The notes: generated by a model not told the origin, from the sequence alone. A DNA stretch of 64,000 nucleotides from Angelobacter sp036557225 (GCA_036557225.1 DATBHX010000038.1:1-64000), one strand, 5' to 3'. Positions 1-9,725 are shown, numbered from the stretch's first letter. Numbers and translations are program-made.

Positions 1-2588
1 TTGGCCTCTTTTTCCGTTCCAATCCGCATGCCATAGAACGACCGCCATACGAAGAACACGGAGATCGCAAAGAACAGAGCGAAAAGGATATGGCTGACGG
101 ACGAGCCCTGTTCGCGGGTTATCTTAACGGCCAATTCCACCGCCAGCAGCCCGAAGAGCGTGGTGAATTTGATGATCGGGTTCAGAGCCACGGACGAGGT
201 GTCTTTGAACGGATCACCCACGGTATCGCCTACGACGGTTGCGTCATGCAGCGGAGTGCCTTTTTGTTTGAGTTCAACTTCCACAACTTTCTTGGCGTTG
301 TCCCATGCGCCGCCGGCGTTGGCCATGAAGATGGCCTGGTACAGGCCGAAGACGGCGATCGAGATCAGGTAGCCGATGAAGAAGAAAGGCTCCACGAAGG
401 CGAAGGCCAGCGTGGCAAAGAACACGGTCAGGAAGATATTGAACATGCCCTTCTGCGCGTACTTGGTGCAGATTTCCACCACTTTCTTGCTGTCTTCAAT
501 CGAGGCCTTCTCCACGCCTTCCAGCTTGATGTTGCGCTTGATGAACTCCACGGCACGATAGGCACCTGTGGTCACTGCCTGAGTGGATGCGCCGGTGAAC
601 CAGTAAATGATGGCACCGCCGGTGATCAATCCCAGGACGAAAGGAGCGTGCAAGAGCGACAGATAATCGGTGTGCTCGCGCAGTCCGTTGGTGAGGGCCA
701 TCATGATGGAGAAAATCATGGTGGTCGCGCCGACGACGGCCGTGCCGATCAGCACAGGCTTGGCGGTGGCTTTGAAGGTGTTGCCGGCGCCGTCATTCTC
801 TTCCAGCAGATGCTTGGCGCGTTCAAAGTTCACGTCAAAGCCGAAATCTTTTTTGACTTCCTGTTTGACATTGGGGACTTGCTCAATCAGTGACAGCTCG
901 TAGACCGATTGCGCATTGTCGGTGACTGGGCCGTAGGAATCCACGGCGATGGTAACCGGGCCCATACCGAGGAAGCCGAAGGCCACCAGGCCGAAGGCAA
1001 AGACGGCGGGCGCGAGCATCCACTGGCCTGGAGTCCCAATGGCGCCGCCCAGTCCGAGCGTGCTGACGTAGTATGCGATGCTCATCAGTGCAACGATGCT
1101 GATACCCAGCCAGTAGGCGGAGAAATTGCCGGCAACCAGTCCGGAAAGAATATTGAGCGAGGGGCCGCCTTCTTCTGACGAGGTCACAACTTCGCTAACG
1201 TGAGACGACTCGACCGAAGTGAAGACCTTGACCAGCTCAGGAATGATGGCCCCAGCCAGCGTGCCGCAGGAGATGATGATGGAGAGCTTCCACCACAGCG
1301 ACGGATTATCGCCCAGATCAGGAATGATCAGCTTGGAGACGATGAAGGTCAGGATGATGGAGACAAATGAAGTGATCCAGACCAGAGAGGTCAGCGGGGC
1401 TTCAAAGTTCATGTCGTCAGAGTTGGCGTACTTCGCCTTGGCGATGGCCTCATTGACGAAATAGGAAACGGCGCTGGCCACCAGCATCATGATGCGCATC
1501 ACGAAGATCCAGACCAGCAGCTCAACCTGGATTTGCGCGCCTTTCACGCCCAGCAGGATGAAGGTGATGAGGGCGACGCCGGTTACGCCGTAAGTTTCAA
1601 AGCCGTCAGCGCTGGGGCCGACGGAGTCACCGGCGTTGTCACCGGTGCAGTCGGCGATCACGCCGGGGTTGCGGGCGTCGTCTTCCTTGATTTTGAAAAC
1701 GATCTTCATCAAGTCAGAGCCGATATCGGCGATCTTGGTGAAGATGCCACCGGCGATACGCAGCGCAGCCGCGCCCAGAGATTCGCCGATCGCAAACCCG
1801 ATGAAGCACGGGCCGGAATAGCTGGCGGGGATGAACAGCAGGATGCAAAGCATGATCAGCAATTCCACGCTGATCAACATCATTCCGATACTCATTCCAG
1901 CTTTGAGCGGAATGGCATAGATGGGATAGGGTTTGCCTTTAAGGCCGGCAAATGCAGTACGCGAGTTGGCGAAAGTGTTGACGCGGATACCGAACCAGGC
2001 GACGCCGTAGCTGCCGGCAATACCAATCAAGCTGAACAGCAGGATGATGGGCAGGGTGGTTGCGATCGGCTTTCCTGCTACAGGAGAGAGCCATCCGAAG
2101 TACAGCACAATCACCACGGCGATGAAGGCCCACAACACCAGAATGAACTTGCCCTGCGTGACCAGGTAGGTTTTGCAGGTTTCATAGATCAGCTCAGAGA
2201 TCTCTTTCATGGAGCGATGGACCGGCGCGTTCTTGAGCTGTGTGTAGATGATGAAGCCGAAGAGCCCACCGAGCGCGCAAAAGAGCAGCCCGATCTCAAG
2301 CAGCGCAGAGCCGGTAAAACCGAGGAAGCTGACGCTCTTCAAATCAGGCAGGCGCAGGTTGGCTTCACCACCGGCCTCTTCCGGCGCCTGGGAAGCCTGG
2401 CCTTGCATTGCTGCTGCCGGCGCCGCGGCAGCCACAGCTGCAACATGCGATGTAGAGGGTGAGGGCTGCCCCTGCTGGGCTATCGCCATAGGAAAGGCAA
2501 AAGCAAGAATGGCCATCACGGCCAGGACAGTAGTCCAGTGCGAACGAACTACGCGGCCCATCAGGCCCGTTGCGAGCCGGGTGTGCAT
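1..2588 (-). CDS. hppA: Membrane-bound proton-translocating pyrophosphatase (partial, C-terminus beyond the window)
   Basis: Hydrolyses pyrophosphate and pumps ions across the cytoplasmic membrane. The protein is multi-pass and carries the hallmark substrate segment DDARNPGVIADCTGDNAGD, which holds the Asp residues binding Mg-PPi. The motif GNTFKAT has Lys where K+-dependent enzymes have Ala, which in this family marks K+-independent, usually H+-pumping enzymes. The start is ATG at 2588, with GGAGG at 2598-2602 nine bases upstream; a second in-frame ATG at 2597 abuts that site and is unlikely. The first 35 or so residues look like a cleavable signal peptide followed by an Ala/Gln/Pro-rich linker before the first core helix, which is unusual. 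At least 862 codons are present and the gene runs off the left edge. Family assignment is secure; ion specificity is inferred from one residue. Confidence 0.96.
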   Translation of the reverse strand, partial: MHTRLATGLMGRVVRSHWTTVLAVMAILAFAFPMAIAQQGQPSPSTSHVAAVAAAAPAAAMQGQASQAPEEAGGEANLRLPDLKSVSFLGFTGSALLEIGLLFCALGGLFGFIIYTQLKNAPVHRSMKEISELIYETCKTYLVTQGKFILVLWAFIAVVIVLYFGWLSPVAGKPIATTLPIILLFSLIGIAGSYGVAWFGIRVNTFANSRTAFAGLKGKPYPIYAIPLKAGMSIGMMLISVELLIMLCILLFIPASYSGPCFIGFAIGESLGAAALRIAGGIFTKIADIGSDLMKIVFKIKEDDARNPGVIADCTGDNAGDSVGPSADGFETYGVTGVALITFILLGVKGAQIQVELLVWIFVMRIMMLVASAVSYFVNEAIAKAKYANSDDMNFEAPLTSLVWITSFVSIILTFIVSKLIIPDLGDNPSLWWKLSIIISCGTLAGAIIPELVKVFTSVESSHVSEVVTSSEEGGPSLNILSGLVAGNFSAYWLGISIVALMSIAYYVSTLGLGGAIGTPGQWMLAPAVFAFGLVAFGFLGMGPVTIAVDSYGPVTDNAQSVYELSLIEQVPNVKQEVKKDFGFDVNFERAKHLLEENDGAGNTFKATAKPVLIGTAVVGATTMIFSIMMALTNGLREHTDYLSLLHAPFVLGLITGGAIIYWFTGASTQAVTTGAYRAVEFIKRNIKLEGVEKASIEDSKKVVEICTKYAQKGMFNIFLTVFFATLAFAFVEPFFFIGYLISIAVFGLYQAIFMANAGGAWDNAKKVVEVELKQKGTPLHDATVVGDTVGDPFKDTSSVALNPIIKFTTLFGLLAVELAVKITREQGSSVSHILFALFFAISVFFVWRSFYGMRIGTEKEA

Positions 2589-2834
2589 ATGTAACATCCT
2601 CCAAAGAGATCTTTAAAAATGTGGACTTTTATCGATAAACCACGATTCACTGGCAATTCCCGAAACGCGCTTCCACATCAAGAAACTTCGTGGTTTGAGG
2701 TTTGGCCGCGTTGGAACCATTGGCTAGCCCTAAAAACCAAGGCATATTCCAGGGTCTGGCTAGTCCAGTAAAACTCGCTTTTATAACATGTTAGGGGAAG
2801 AAGATCAATTGCGCAACCCGCGATCAGAAGGTCG

Positions 2835-3200
2835 CTAAAAGACTGCAGCTGTGTGACTTGCGGGATCGAAATTTACGGCCAGCGTCATCTCCACGGCCAC
2901 AGCTTTGCGCTTCAATCGATACGGTTCCCAGCGCCACTGCTGTACGGCGCGCGAAACCGCTTCGGCCAGAATAGAGTCGCCTCTTACGGTATGGATGGCC
3001 AGCGGTACTCCTTGTTGATCGATGAGCACCTCAACCACGACGGTCCCGCGAATCCCGTCTCTTTGCGCCTCTGGTGGATAGATGGGCTCGACCATCCGGC
3101 GCAGCTTCAGGTTTGGAGTGCCAGGGGTCTGTGCGGAAGCAGGCATTGCACCTGGCTCTTCTACCGCGACTTGCGCGACGCTGACACACAACACCAGCAT
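2835..3200 (-). CDS. Small exported TonB C-terminal domain protein
   Basis: A 121-residue protein with a short hydrophobic N-terminus and a TonB_C fold over roughly residues 35-115. The typical pattern is visible: VEPIYPPEAQRDGIRGTVVV, then VSRAVQQWRWEPYR, then a final hydrophobic strand. TonB passes proton-motive energy to outer-membrane receptors, but this protein lacks the long Pro-rich spacer, so it may be a short stand-alone version. The start at ATG 3200 is supported by AAAGGA nine bases upstream. It lies between a membrane-protein gene and the pyrophosphatase on the same strand, 246 bases before the latter, with no clear functional link to either. Confidence 0.85.
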   Translation of the reverse strand: MLVLCVSVAQVAVEEPGAMPASAQTPGTPNLKLRRMVEPIYPPEAQRDGIRGTVVVEVLIDQQGVPLAIHTVRGDSILAEAVSRAVQQWRWEPYRLKRKAVAVEMTLAVNFDPASHTAAVF

Positions 3201-3292
3201 GAGAAAAATTCCTTTCGCAATCGATTGCGACCAAAATCAAAACATTGCAGAAAGAATTTCAAAACTACGCTGATCTCGAACCGCACCGCGGC

Positions 3293-4132
3293 TCAGTGAA
3301 TCGGCAGCAGCGGCCTTCCCAGCGCAGCTTGCACGAATGTTCCACCCACGGCGACTGCCACCGCGACTGCCACGGCCGCGACGGCAAACCGGCGCTGTTT
3401 CACGGTCGGGACTGGCGACATCTGGGCGAGCACGTAAGCAAACAGCGGCACGATCTGAATGGCGTGAATGGCGATGAAGTGCGCAATGCGCAGATCGCCG
3501 CCGATGGTGCTCCAGTTCAGAAAGGGAAGCCCGGGAGCAGAATCAGATGCGCCGACGGTATGTGAGCCGCGGGCCAGCATGTATCCGCCAACGGCGTTGC
3601 CCACCAGGAAGATCACGATGCTGTAACGGATGGCTGAAACCATGGGCCAATCGACCAGCCGCGTCTTGACGCGATTCAGGCAGAAGAGCGCAAGCATCCA
3701 GGTAACGATCGCTGTATTGACCATGACCATGCTGTTGGTCATCTGCGCAAGAGCGCTGTCAACCAACGTGTGGCTGCCGGCAGCATAGACGCTGCGCCAT
3801 GCCTGCGCGCCCAGGCTGAAGATTTCCAGAGCCACGCTGGCGGCAATCGCTCGTCGGACCAGCTTGAGCTGCCACTCAGGAATGCGCAATGCCAGAAGAA
3901 ACAAGCTGATGGTGGAAGCAAAGGTCGAGAAGGAAAGAGAGAACTTGATCGGCTTGATCCAGGGGTTGATCGCCGGACTTAGAGCGTTTGCCGTGCCTGA
4001 GGCAAAGAAGGCCAGCGCCGCGAAGACCGGAATCACCGCCATAAGCGCCCAGCTCAGGAGCGAGAGAACGCGGTCATTCACATACAAATCGCGGAAAAAT
4101 TCCCGGACAGTCGCCGGAGATGCAGTCTCCAT
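3293..4132 (-). CDS. Conserved multi-pass membrane protein of unknown function
   Basis: Encodes about 279 residues with some seven hydrophobic segments. A segment near residue 200 reads GGDLRIAHFIAIHAIQIVPL, with two His residues in or next to a helix, possibly metal- or heme-related, but I cannot name a function. I chose ATG 4132 because it directly precedes the first amphipathic stretch. In-frame starts also exist at ATG 4267 (AAAGGA about 15 bases upstream) and TTG 4279, giving a basic hydrophilic extension of 45-49 residues. The C-terminus has an Ala/Val run. Coding is clear; the start is uncertain. Confidence 0.75.
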   Translation of the reverse strand: METASPATVREFFRDLYVNDRVLSLLSWALMAVIPVFAALAFFASGTANALSPAINPWIKPIKFSLSFSTFASTISLFLLALRIPEWQLKLVRRAIAASVALEIFSLGAQAWRSVYAAGSHTLVDSALAQMTNSMVMVNTAIVTWMLALFCLNRVKTRLVDWPMVSAIRYSIVIFLVGNAVGGYMLARGSHTVGASDSAPGLPFLNWSTIGGDLRIAHFIAIHAIQIVPLFAYVLAQMSPVPTVKQRRFAVAAVAVAVAVAVGGTFVQAALGRPLLPIH

Positions 4133-4869
4133 GGCTGCGCGGAAAAACCCTGAGATCCAGCCTGCGCCTGTGCGTACTGGAGTGGTTAAAGTTGCTGGTT
4201 CTATCCAGAGTTCGATTTGCCGCGTCGCGACTTGTTCCCTGCGCGTGGTGCCTCGTAAATACGTCATGGCTGCCGCCAATCCTTTCAGTTTTCCGGACGG
4301 CCCATGTTTTTGGAGACACGTATCCTGTCGCTACCACAGCTGCATCTGCGGCGCCAGGAACGGGGCCGACCTGGTCATGCACTACAGCCGGCAGGTGATT
4401 GTCGATTGGGAAAGACTGAGACTGTGGCTGGGATGGCGCAAAGACCGCACACGGCTCTACGTGTGCATGCGCATGAATCCCTGGCACCCTTCAGTACCCT
4501 TTACAACCAAGCCCGCATAGCCTGATTGCCCGGAGCGGGAACTTTGAGGTTTGCCCATTTACGTGCAACAACGCACGGAAATGGGATCCTGAAATAGGCT
4601 GGACCTATGGCTCTAAACATAAACCCAGCGACTTTCTAAAGTAAACCGCCGAACAACGTCAGGATGCGTGGGCAGCATTAAAGCATTGTTGGAAGCAGAT
4701 TAGACTTTCAAAGAATCACATATTTTTTTATTACTGCCATAGTTTTTGCCTTTGGATCAGTCGATTACGCTGAGAGATGGGAGTTATAGGCAGTTGATCT
4801 GGAATGAAGGCCAAGGGGCAATAGCTGTAACAGGTTATGAATATGTCGTCTTGCGACGGACACAGGCAA
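4133..4869. other. Intergenic region without a convincing gene
   Basis: About 740 bases between the membrane-protein gene and the terminator of the next minus-strand gene. Short frames exist on both strands, but none has a recognisable domain or a good ribosome-binding site. The part from about 4260 to 4500 could belong to a longer form of the membrane protein only up to 4279. An AT-rich patch near 4708-4735 could be promoter sequence. Nothing else is seen. Confidence 0.5.
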
Positions 4870-4902
4870 GAAAAAAGGCCGGGCAATAGGCGCCCGGCCT
4901 TC
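4870..4902 (-). terminator. Rho-independent terminator of the GSG-repeat protein gene
   Basis: Perfect 9-bp stem (AGGCCGGGC pairing with GCCCGGCCT, positions 4876-4884 and 4892-4900) with a seven-base loop. Read on the minus strand it is followed by a run of six T. It lies about 20 bases past the stop codon of the minus-strand gene that ends at 4922. Confidence 0.9.
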
Positions 4903-4921
4903 CATACGGCAAAGGAAAAAA

Positions 4922-5905
4922 CTAATCCACCTGGATATCACCGGAGCCGGTGTGCAGGTCAAGCAACACGCCGCCGTTGCCCACCTTGCCTTGAATGTGA
5001 TTGTGCGCCATGGAGCCCTGCATGGTTACCGGGTGATTGACTTTCAATGATCCTGAAGAGGTCCGGGCATCAATATTGAAGGAGACTTCTGTAGGCACTT
5101 TCAGGGTGATGTTGCCGGAGCCTGCCCCCAGCCGCCAATCGCTGGTGGGTATGCCTTCGGCATGGATGTCTCCGCTGCCGGCCTGGGCGCGAAGGCCGCC
5201 TTTTACGCCATAGAGTTTGACATTGCCTGATCCGGTTTCAGCTTTCACGCTTCCGCCGGCGCTCTGGCGAACTTCAATGTTGCCGCTGCCGGTGTTGGCA
5301 AAAACGTCACCGGCGACGTCATCGGCGTGAATGTTACCGCTGCCGGTTTCGCAGTAGAGAACGCCTTTCACGGAATTGACTTTCACATCACCCGAGCCGG
5401 TGTTGGCGCGCACGTCCGCACCGATACGTTCCACGGTGACGTTGCCGGAGCCGGTCTTGGCGGTGGCAGGCATTTGCAGGCCGCTGATGGTGACATCGCC
5501 GGAGCCGGAGTGCGTGTTCGAATGCGTCTGCGCCGGCACGGTGACGTCATAGTCGATGGAGATGTTGCGGGTGAGTTCGCGATCTTCAATTTTGCCGATG
5601 GTGATGGTATTGCCGTTCTGAGTCACCGGCGGGTTTTGCTCGATCTTATGGATCCGCTCTTCCACGTTGCCGCTACCGAACAGCCATGAAGTGCCGTTGT
5701 TGCCATGGATCTTGGCGGAGACATAAACCGAGCCGCTGCCGCCGGAGTGGACGTTGATGTTTCCGGAACCTGACATGACCTCGAGCTCAACCGTGCCGGT
5801 GACCTGGAGTGTGCGCTCAAAGTGGCCGGTGGTCGCGGCATACAGCGGGAGCGTGGCCACCGAAAGAACTGTCAGGAGGATGATCAGGGTCTTGGCTGAT
5901 TTCAT
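4922..5905 (-). CDS. Secreted DUF4097-like beta-strand repeat protein
   Basis: A 327-residue protein with a signal peptide (about residues 1-24). A long series of short strands follows, each turning on a GSGN/GSGD motif repeated roughly every 18-20 residues (SGSGNINV, GSGDVTIS, GSGNVTVE and so on). This is the right-handed beta-solenoid pattern of DUF4097/DUF2807 proteins, which are usually periplasmic or surface-exposed and of unknown role. The start at ATG 5905 has GGAGG five bases upstream. It ends just before a strong terminator and begins 29 bases after the efflux adaptor gene, so the two are probably co-transcribed. Codon usage matches its neighbours. Confidence 0.85.
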   Translation of the reverse strand: MKSAKTLIILLTVLSVATLPLYAATTGHFERTLQVTGTVELEVMSGSGNINVHSGGSGSVYVSAKIHGNNGTSWLFGSGNVEERIHKIEQNPPVTQNGNTITIGKIEDRELTRNISIDYDVTVPAQTHSNTHSGSGDVTISGLQMPATAKTGSGNVTVERIGADVRANTGSGDVKVNSVKGVLYCETGSGNIHADDVAGDVFANTGSGNIEVRQSAGGSVKAETGSGNVKLYGVKGGLRAQAGSGDIHAEGIPTSDWRLGAGSGNITLKVPTEVSFNIDARTSSGSLKVNHPVTMQGSMAHNHIQGKVGNGGVLLDLHTGSGDIQVD

Positions 5906-5934
5906 TGCGCCTCCGATTCTTGGTTTTTGCGAAT

Positions 5935-7137
5935 TTATTGCAGGATGACCTGCTGGCCTTCTTTCAGGCCCGATAGCAGCTCCGTCTTGGAGCCATTGGA
6001 AATGCCTACGGTCACGTCGAGCTTCTTGCGCCCGTCTTTCGCGTTCGGATCCGGCACCTCGACTGACGCTTTGCGGTTCTTGTCATAGATCAGCGCGCCT
6101 TCCGGAACCATCAGGATCGCTTTGTGCTCTTCCAGGAGGATTTCAGCGTTGGCGGTCATCTGCGACTTCAGCTCACCGGAAGAGTTGTCAATCGAAACGC
6201 GGACCTCAAAGGTGGTGACGTTGTCTTTTTCCACGCCCATGGGCGAAATCTTGGTCACCTTGCCCAGGAACGTCTTGTCTTTGTACGACTCAACCTTGAT
6301 TCGCGCCGGCTGGCCCAGATAGACCTTTCCAATATCGGATTCGTCGACCTTCCCCTTTACATAAACCTGGTGAATATCGCCCAGCGTCATGACCAGGGTT
6401 GCCGAAGAGCCCAATATAAGGATGGAGCTAACCGCCGTGCCGACCTCGACGTCGCGCGAGAGGACAACGCCATCAATGGGCGAGACGATCGTGGAGTTCT
6501 GATATTCCTTTTGTTTCTCATCGAGCTGAGCCGATGCCTGGGCCACCTGCGCTTCAGCCTGCTTGAGTTTCGCGTTCGCGGAGATCACGTTGGCTTTGCC
6601 GAGTTGCTGCTTGTTGACCGCCATCTCGTAGTTCTTCTGCGCGTCATCGAGGGTTGAGTCGGAAACCACGCCGTCCTTGGCCATTTTCTGCGCGCGTTCA
6701 TAAGCCCGCTTCAGCATGGGGATATCCGGGCCTTCGGCATCAACTTTGGCATGTTCCAGATCTGCCTGGGCGGCGTGGGAAGCAGCTTCAGCGGCCTGCA
6801 GCGACGCTTTTTGCTGGTCGACCTGCGCCAAAATCTGTTCTTTATCCAGCTCGGCCAGGACCTGCCCTTTTTTTACCGTATCGCCATAATCGACCAAAAG
6901 TTTCTGCACGATGCCGCTGGCTTTGGACTTAACTTCCACATTCGTGATGGGCTCGATCTTGCCAGTGGCGACGACGCTTTTCGCCAAGTCGCCGCGCTCC
7001 ACTTTGCCGAGCTTGGATGGGTCGATCTTGGTGCTGCCGCGGGTGGCCGCTACCAGAACCACCACCACGATGATCAGGACGGTAAAAGTGCCCAGAATAT
7101 AGATAAGTCTTCTGCTCTTTTTCTTGCCGTTCGCCAT
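5935..7137 (-). CDS. HlyD/MacA-type periplasmic adaptor subunit of an efflux system
   Basis: A 400-residue membrane-fusion protein. It has a basic N-terminus with one transmembrane anchor (about residues 10-32), a barrel-sandwich (lipoyl-like) half with KASGIVQKLLVDYGDTVKKGQVLAELD-type spacing near residues 70-95, and an Ala/Gln/Lys-rich alpha-helical hairpin at about 100-210. The second lipoyl half (STIVSPIDGVVL) and beta-barrel domains follow. Such proteins bridge inner-membrane transporters and outer-membrane channels. The start at ATG 7137 has GGAGAGG upstream; an earlier in-frame start at 7263 adds an unlikely 42 residues. No ATPase or outer-membrane channel is adjacent; MacB-like permeases lie at 33.2-35.7 kb, but a link is only possible. 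Confidence 0.9.
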   Translation of the reverse strand: MANGKKKSRRLIYILGTFTVLIIVVVVLVAATRGSTKIDPSKLGKVERGDLAKSVVATGKIEPITNVEVKSKASGIVQKLLVDYGDTVKKGQVLAELDKEQILAQVDQQKASLQAAEAASHAAQADLEHAKVDAEGPDIPMLKRAYERAQKMAKDGVVSDSTLDDAQKNYEMAVNKQQLGKANVISANAKLKQAEAQVAQASAQLDEKQKEYQNSTIVSPIDGVVLSRDVEVGTAVSSILILGSSATLVMTLGDIHQVYVKGKVDESDIGKVYLGQPARIKVESYKDKTFLGKVTKISPMGVEKDNVTTFEVRVSIDNSSGELKSQMTANAEILLEEHKAILMVPEGALIYDKNRKASVEVPDPNAKDGRKKLDVTVGISNGSKTELLSGLKEGQQVILQ

Positions 7138-7331
7138 CGGCCCACCTCTCCCACACTTCTGTCTGTTGTGAATACGCTCGGTCGAACAGGGAAGTTCCAA
7201 GAAAACACACTTATTCGGTTGCGGACAAGTCTTTAGACCGTTCGTCCCGGAAAAGGTCAGCAAAAGTCAGTGAAAGCATTGGACTTTCGCCCATTCTCGA
7301 CCTTAGTCCGCCGGTATATCATTAAGACTCG

Positions 7332-8693
7332 ATGGTCACCCTGGTCCTACTCAGGATCATCCTGGTGCTACTGCTCGTGGCAGCGAACGCCTTTTTTGTT
7401 GCCGCGGAGTTCGCCATGGTGAGCTTGCGCGATACCCGCATCCAGCAACTCATCGAGCAGCACCGCATGGGCGCTCGCACCGTGCGCAAGGTCCAGCAGC
7501 GGCTCGACGAATTCCTTCCCGCCGTACAGTTCGGCGTGACCCTGTGCAGCCTCGGCCTGGGCTGGGTAGGCGAAGGCACGCTGGCACGAATCATTGAGCC
7601 GTGGATGGCGAACATCCCGTACGCGAAGTACTATGCTCACGGCCTCGGGGCGACCCTGGCCTTCATTGCCATTACATATCTCCTCATCATCCTGGGAGAG
7701 CTGGTGCCCAAATCGCTGGCGCTCGATCGCGCCGAGCGTGTAGCTCTTGCCGTCGCCGGCCCCATGGACGTCTTCATGACCCTGGCCCGGCCCTTCCTGA
7801 TCTTCATGAACCGGTCGGCCAACCTGGTGCTGCGCGGCTTCGGTTCTCGATTGCGGCAGGAAGGCGGCGCCCATTCCCCTGACGAGCTCAAACTGATCGT
7901 GACCGCCAGCCGCCGCCTGGGATTGCTGCCCGAAGCCGAAGAAGAGATGATCCACCACGCCCTGGAACTGGGGAGCACTACCGTACGCGAAATCATGGTG
8001 CCCCGGCACAAGATCTTCTCGCTCTCGGCCGAAATGCCGCTGGAAGAAGCCATGGCCAAGGTGGTCGACGAGCAGCACTCGCGCGTGCCGGTCTACGATC
8101 CGGAGAAGGGCAGAGAGAACATCGTCGGCCTGCTTTACTCAAAAGACCTGTCCCGCATGATGCAGATGCGCCTCTCTTCCGCCGATATTTTTGCCCGCAA
8201 AACCGGCGACCTGAAAGTGCGCCACATCATGCGTGAAGTCCTCTTCGTTCCCGAGAGCAAGACGCTCGACGACCTGCTCAAAGAGTTTCAGGCGCGCAAG
8301 CGCCACCTGGCCATCGTGGTCGATGAATTCGGCTCGGTCAGCGGCCTGGTCACCGTGGAAGACGTGCTGGAGCAGGTGGTCGGCGAGCTGGAAGACGAAT
8401 TTGACGTCGCCCAGCGCGCCGCCATCCCCCTGGCTTCCGGCGCCGTGGTGCTTGACGGTGGGGCCAACCTGCGCGACCTGGAAACACAATACGAGATCGT
8501 GCTGCCGCGCGAAGAAGGCTTTGAGACCCTGGCGGGATTTGTAATGTCCCAGCTGGGAAAAATCCCCAAGGCCGGCGAACGCTTCGAATACGATGGCCGT
8601 CGTTATACCGTTTTGCAAATGGATAGCCACCGCATCGTGCGGGTAAAGATTGAGAGCCTGAGCCAGCCGACGAGTCTGGAAACAGCTATTTAG
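7332..8693 (+). CDS. CNNM/CorC (HlyC) family membrane protein with CBS domains
   Basis: A 453-residue protein with the standard order: a DUF21/CNNM transmembrane domain (about residues 1-190; ELVPKSLALDRAERVAL is its typical end), two CBS domains (about 205-335, with REIMVPRHKIFSL and VEDVLEQVVGELEDEFD), and a CorC_HlyC domain at the C-terminus (about 360-445). Members are linked to magnesium or cobalt efflux and are often mislabelled hemolysins. It is divergent from the efflux adaptor gene across about 190 bases that should hold both promoters. Length and domain order are normal. Confidence 0.93.
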   Translation: MVTLVLLRIILVLLLVAANAFFVAAEFAMVSLRDTRIQQLIEQHRMGARTVRKVQQRLDEFLPAVQFGVTLCSLGLGWVGEGTLARIIEPWMANIPYAKYYAHGLGATLAFIAITYLLIILGELVPKSLALDRAERVALAVAGPMDVFMTLARPFLIFMNRSANLVLRGFGSRLRQEGGAHSPDELKLIVTASRRLGLLPEAEEEMIHHALELGSTTVREIMVPRHKIFSLSAEMPLEEAMAKVVDEQHSRVPVYDPEKGRENIVGLLYSKDLSRMMQMRLSSADIFARKTGDLKVRHIMREVLFVPESKTLDDLLKEFQARKRHLAIVVDEFGSVSGLVTVEDVLEQVVGELEDEFDVAQRAAIPLASGAVVLDGGANLRDLETQYEIVLPREEGFETLAGFVMSQLGKIPKAGERFEYDGRRYTVLQMDSHRIVRVKIESLSQPTSLETAI

Positions 8694-8712
8694 TTTTCTT
8701 GCAAATGAAATT

Positions 8713-8739
8713 GTGGAGCGCAGGCGCCCTCGCCTGCGA
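8713..8739. repeat. Dispersed palindromic element (GCAGGCG hairpin), intergenic copy
   Basis: The 26-base core starting GTGGAGCGCAGGCGCCCTCG matches, with one mismatch by eye, the reverse complement of 31431-31456 inside the helicase gene. The core folds as CGCAGGCG / CGCCTGCG. It sits in the gap between the CNNM gene and the permease gene. Confidence 0.7.
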
Positions 8740-8802
8740 GGACAAACATTTGCCACCCCCGCCCCGGCGGTGAAGGGGTTTTGCTACCATACTCTCACGC
8801 CC

Positions 8803-9720
8803 TTGCTCCGCTACATCACAACCCGCCTGCTCTACATGATCCCTGTCCTCTGGCTGGTTGTGTCGGTGGTTTTTCTTCTCATCCATCTGGTTCCGGGCGA
8901 TCCCATTCAACAAATGCTCGGTGAGAACGCCGCTGCGCCGGATGTGCAAGCGCTGCGCCACGCCTATCATCTCGATCTTCCCCTGCGGCAGCAGTATGTC
9001 GACTACTGGAAAGGCGTTCTGCATGGCGATCTCGGACGCTCACTTCGTTTCGATCAGCCGGTGTCGAAGGTTGTGCTGCAGCGTTATCCCTGGACACTCC
9101 AGTTGACCGTGGCTTCGATGATCGTTGCGCTGCTGATCTCGATTCCGGCAGGCGTACGATCTGCGCGGCGTCGCAACCGCTGGGACGACCGTCTGCTCAG
9201 CTTCGTCAGCCTCTGGGGCCTCTCGTTTCCCAACTTCGCCCTGGGGCCGATCCTGATTTTGTTCTTCGCCATCCGGCTGGGATGGCTGCCGGTCTCGGGA
9301 TCGGGAACGATGGCGCATCTGATTCTGCCGGCGATCACTATGGGCGGATCGCTAGCCGCGATCCTTACCCGCATGGTGCGCACGGCGATGCTGGAAGAGC
9401 TAGCGCAAGATTACATCCGCACGGCGCGGGCCAAGGGCCTTTCAGAAAACGTGGTGGTCTATAAACACGCGCTGCGCAATGCCATGGTTCCGGTGCTGAC
9501 CGTAGTTGGGTTGCAGTTCGGCGCGCTGCTGGCCGGCGCCATCGTTACGGAGACGATCTTTTCGTGGCCCGGCATTGGCCGGCTTACCATCAGCGCGATC
9601 GGCAACCGCGATTACTATCTGGTCCAGGGCTGCATTCTGATGATCGGCCTGACCTATGTAGTGGTGAACTTCATGACCGACATGCTCTACTCGCTGGCCA
9701 ATCCAAGGATACGGCAGTAA
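8803..9720 (+). CDS. DppB-type ABC transporter permease (peptide/nickel family)
   Basis: Inner-membrane permease of about 305 residues. The typical N-terminus (MLRYITTRLLYMIPVLWLVV) is obtained from TTG 8803; an upstream GTG at 8770 is also possible, and neither has a strong ribosome-binding site. Six helices are evident. The permease loop is conserved: the EAA-type segment RTARAKGLSENVVVYKHALRNA lies near residue 210, and the C-terminus has the usual FxWPGIGRL motif. It works with a DppC-type partner, two ATPases and a binding protein. No ATPase or binding protein is adjacent; a DppC-type gene lies on the other strand at 13.0-13.9 kb. Confidence 0.9.
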   Translation: MLRYITTRLLYMIPVLWLVVSVVFLLIHLVPGDPIQQMLGENAAAPDVQALRHAYHLDLPLRQQYVDYWKGVLHGDLGRSLRFDQPVSKVVLQRYPWTLQLTVASMIVALLISIPAGVRSARRRNRWDDRLLSFVSLWGLSFPNFALGPILILFFAIRLGWLPVSGSGTMAHLILPAITMGGSLAAILTRMVRTAMLEELAQDYIRTARAKGLSENVVVYKHALRNAMVPVLTVVGLQFGALLAGAIVTETIFSWPGIGRLTISAIGNRDYYLVQGCILMIGLTYVVVNFMTDMLYSLANPRIRQ

Positions 9721-9725
9721 TTCTT

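Noticed and set aside
90..2462. Long plus-strand frames opposite the pyrophosphatase gene
   Set aside because: They mirror the codon pattern of the minus-strand gene, have no recognisable domain and are dominated by His/Asp/Gly typical of antisense frames.
4074..4487. A 137-residue minus-strand frame upstream of the membrane protein
   Set aside because: No ribosome-binding site, low-complexity composition, no family, and it overlaps the membrane-protein gene in another frame.
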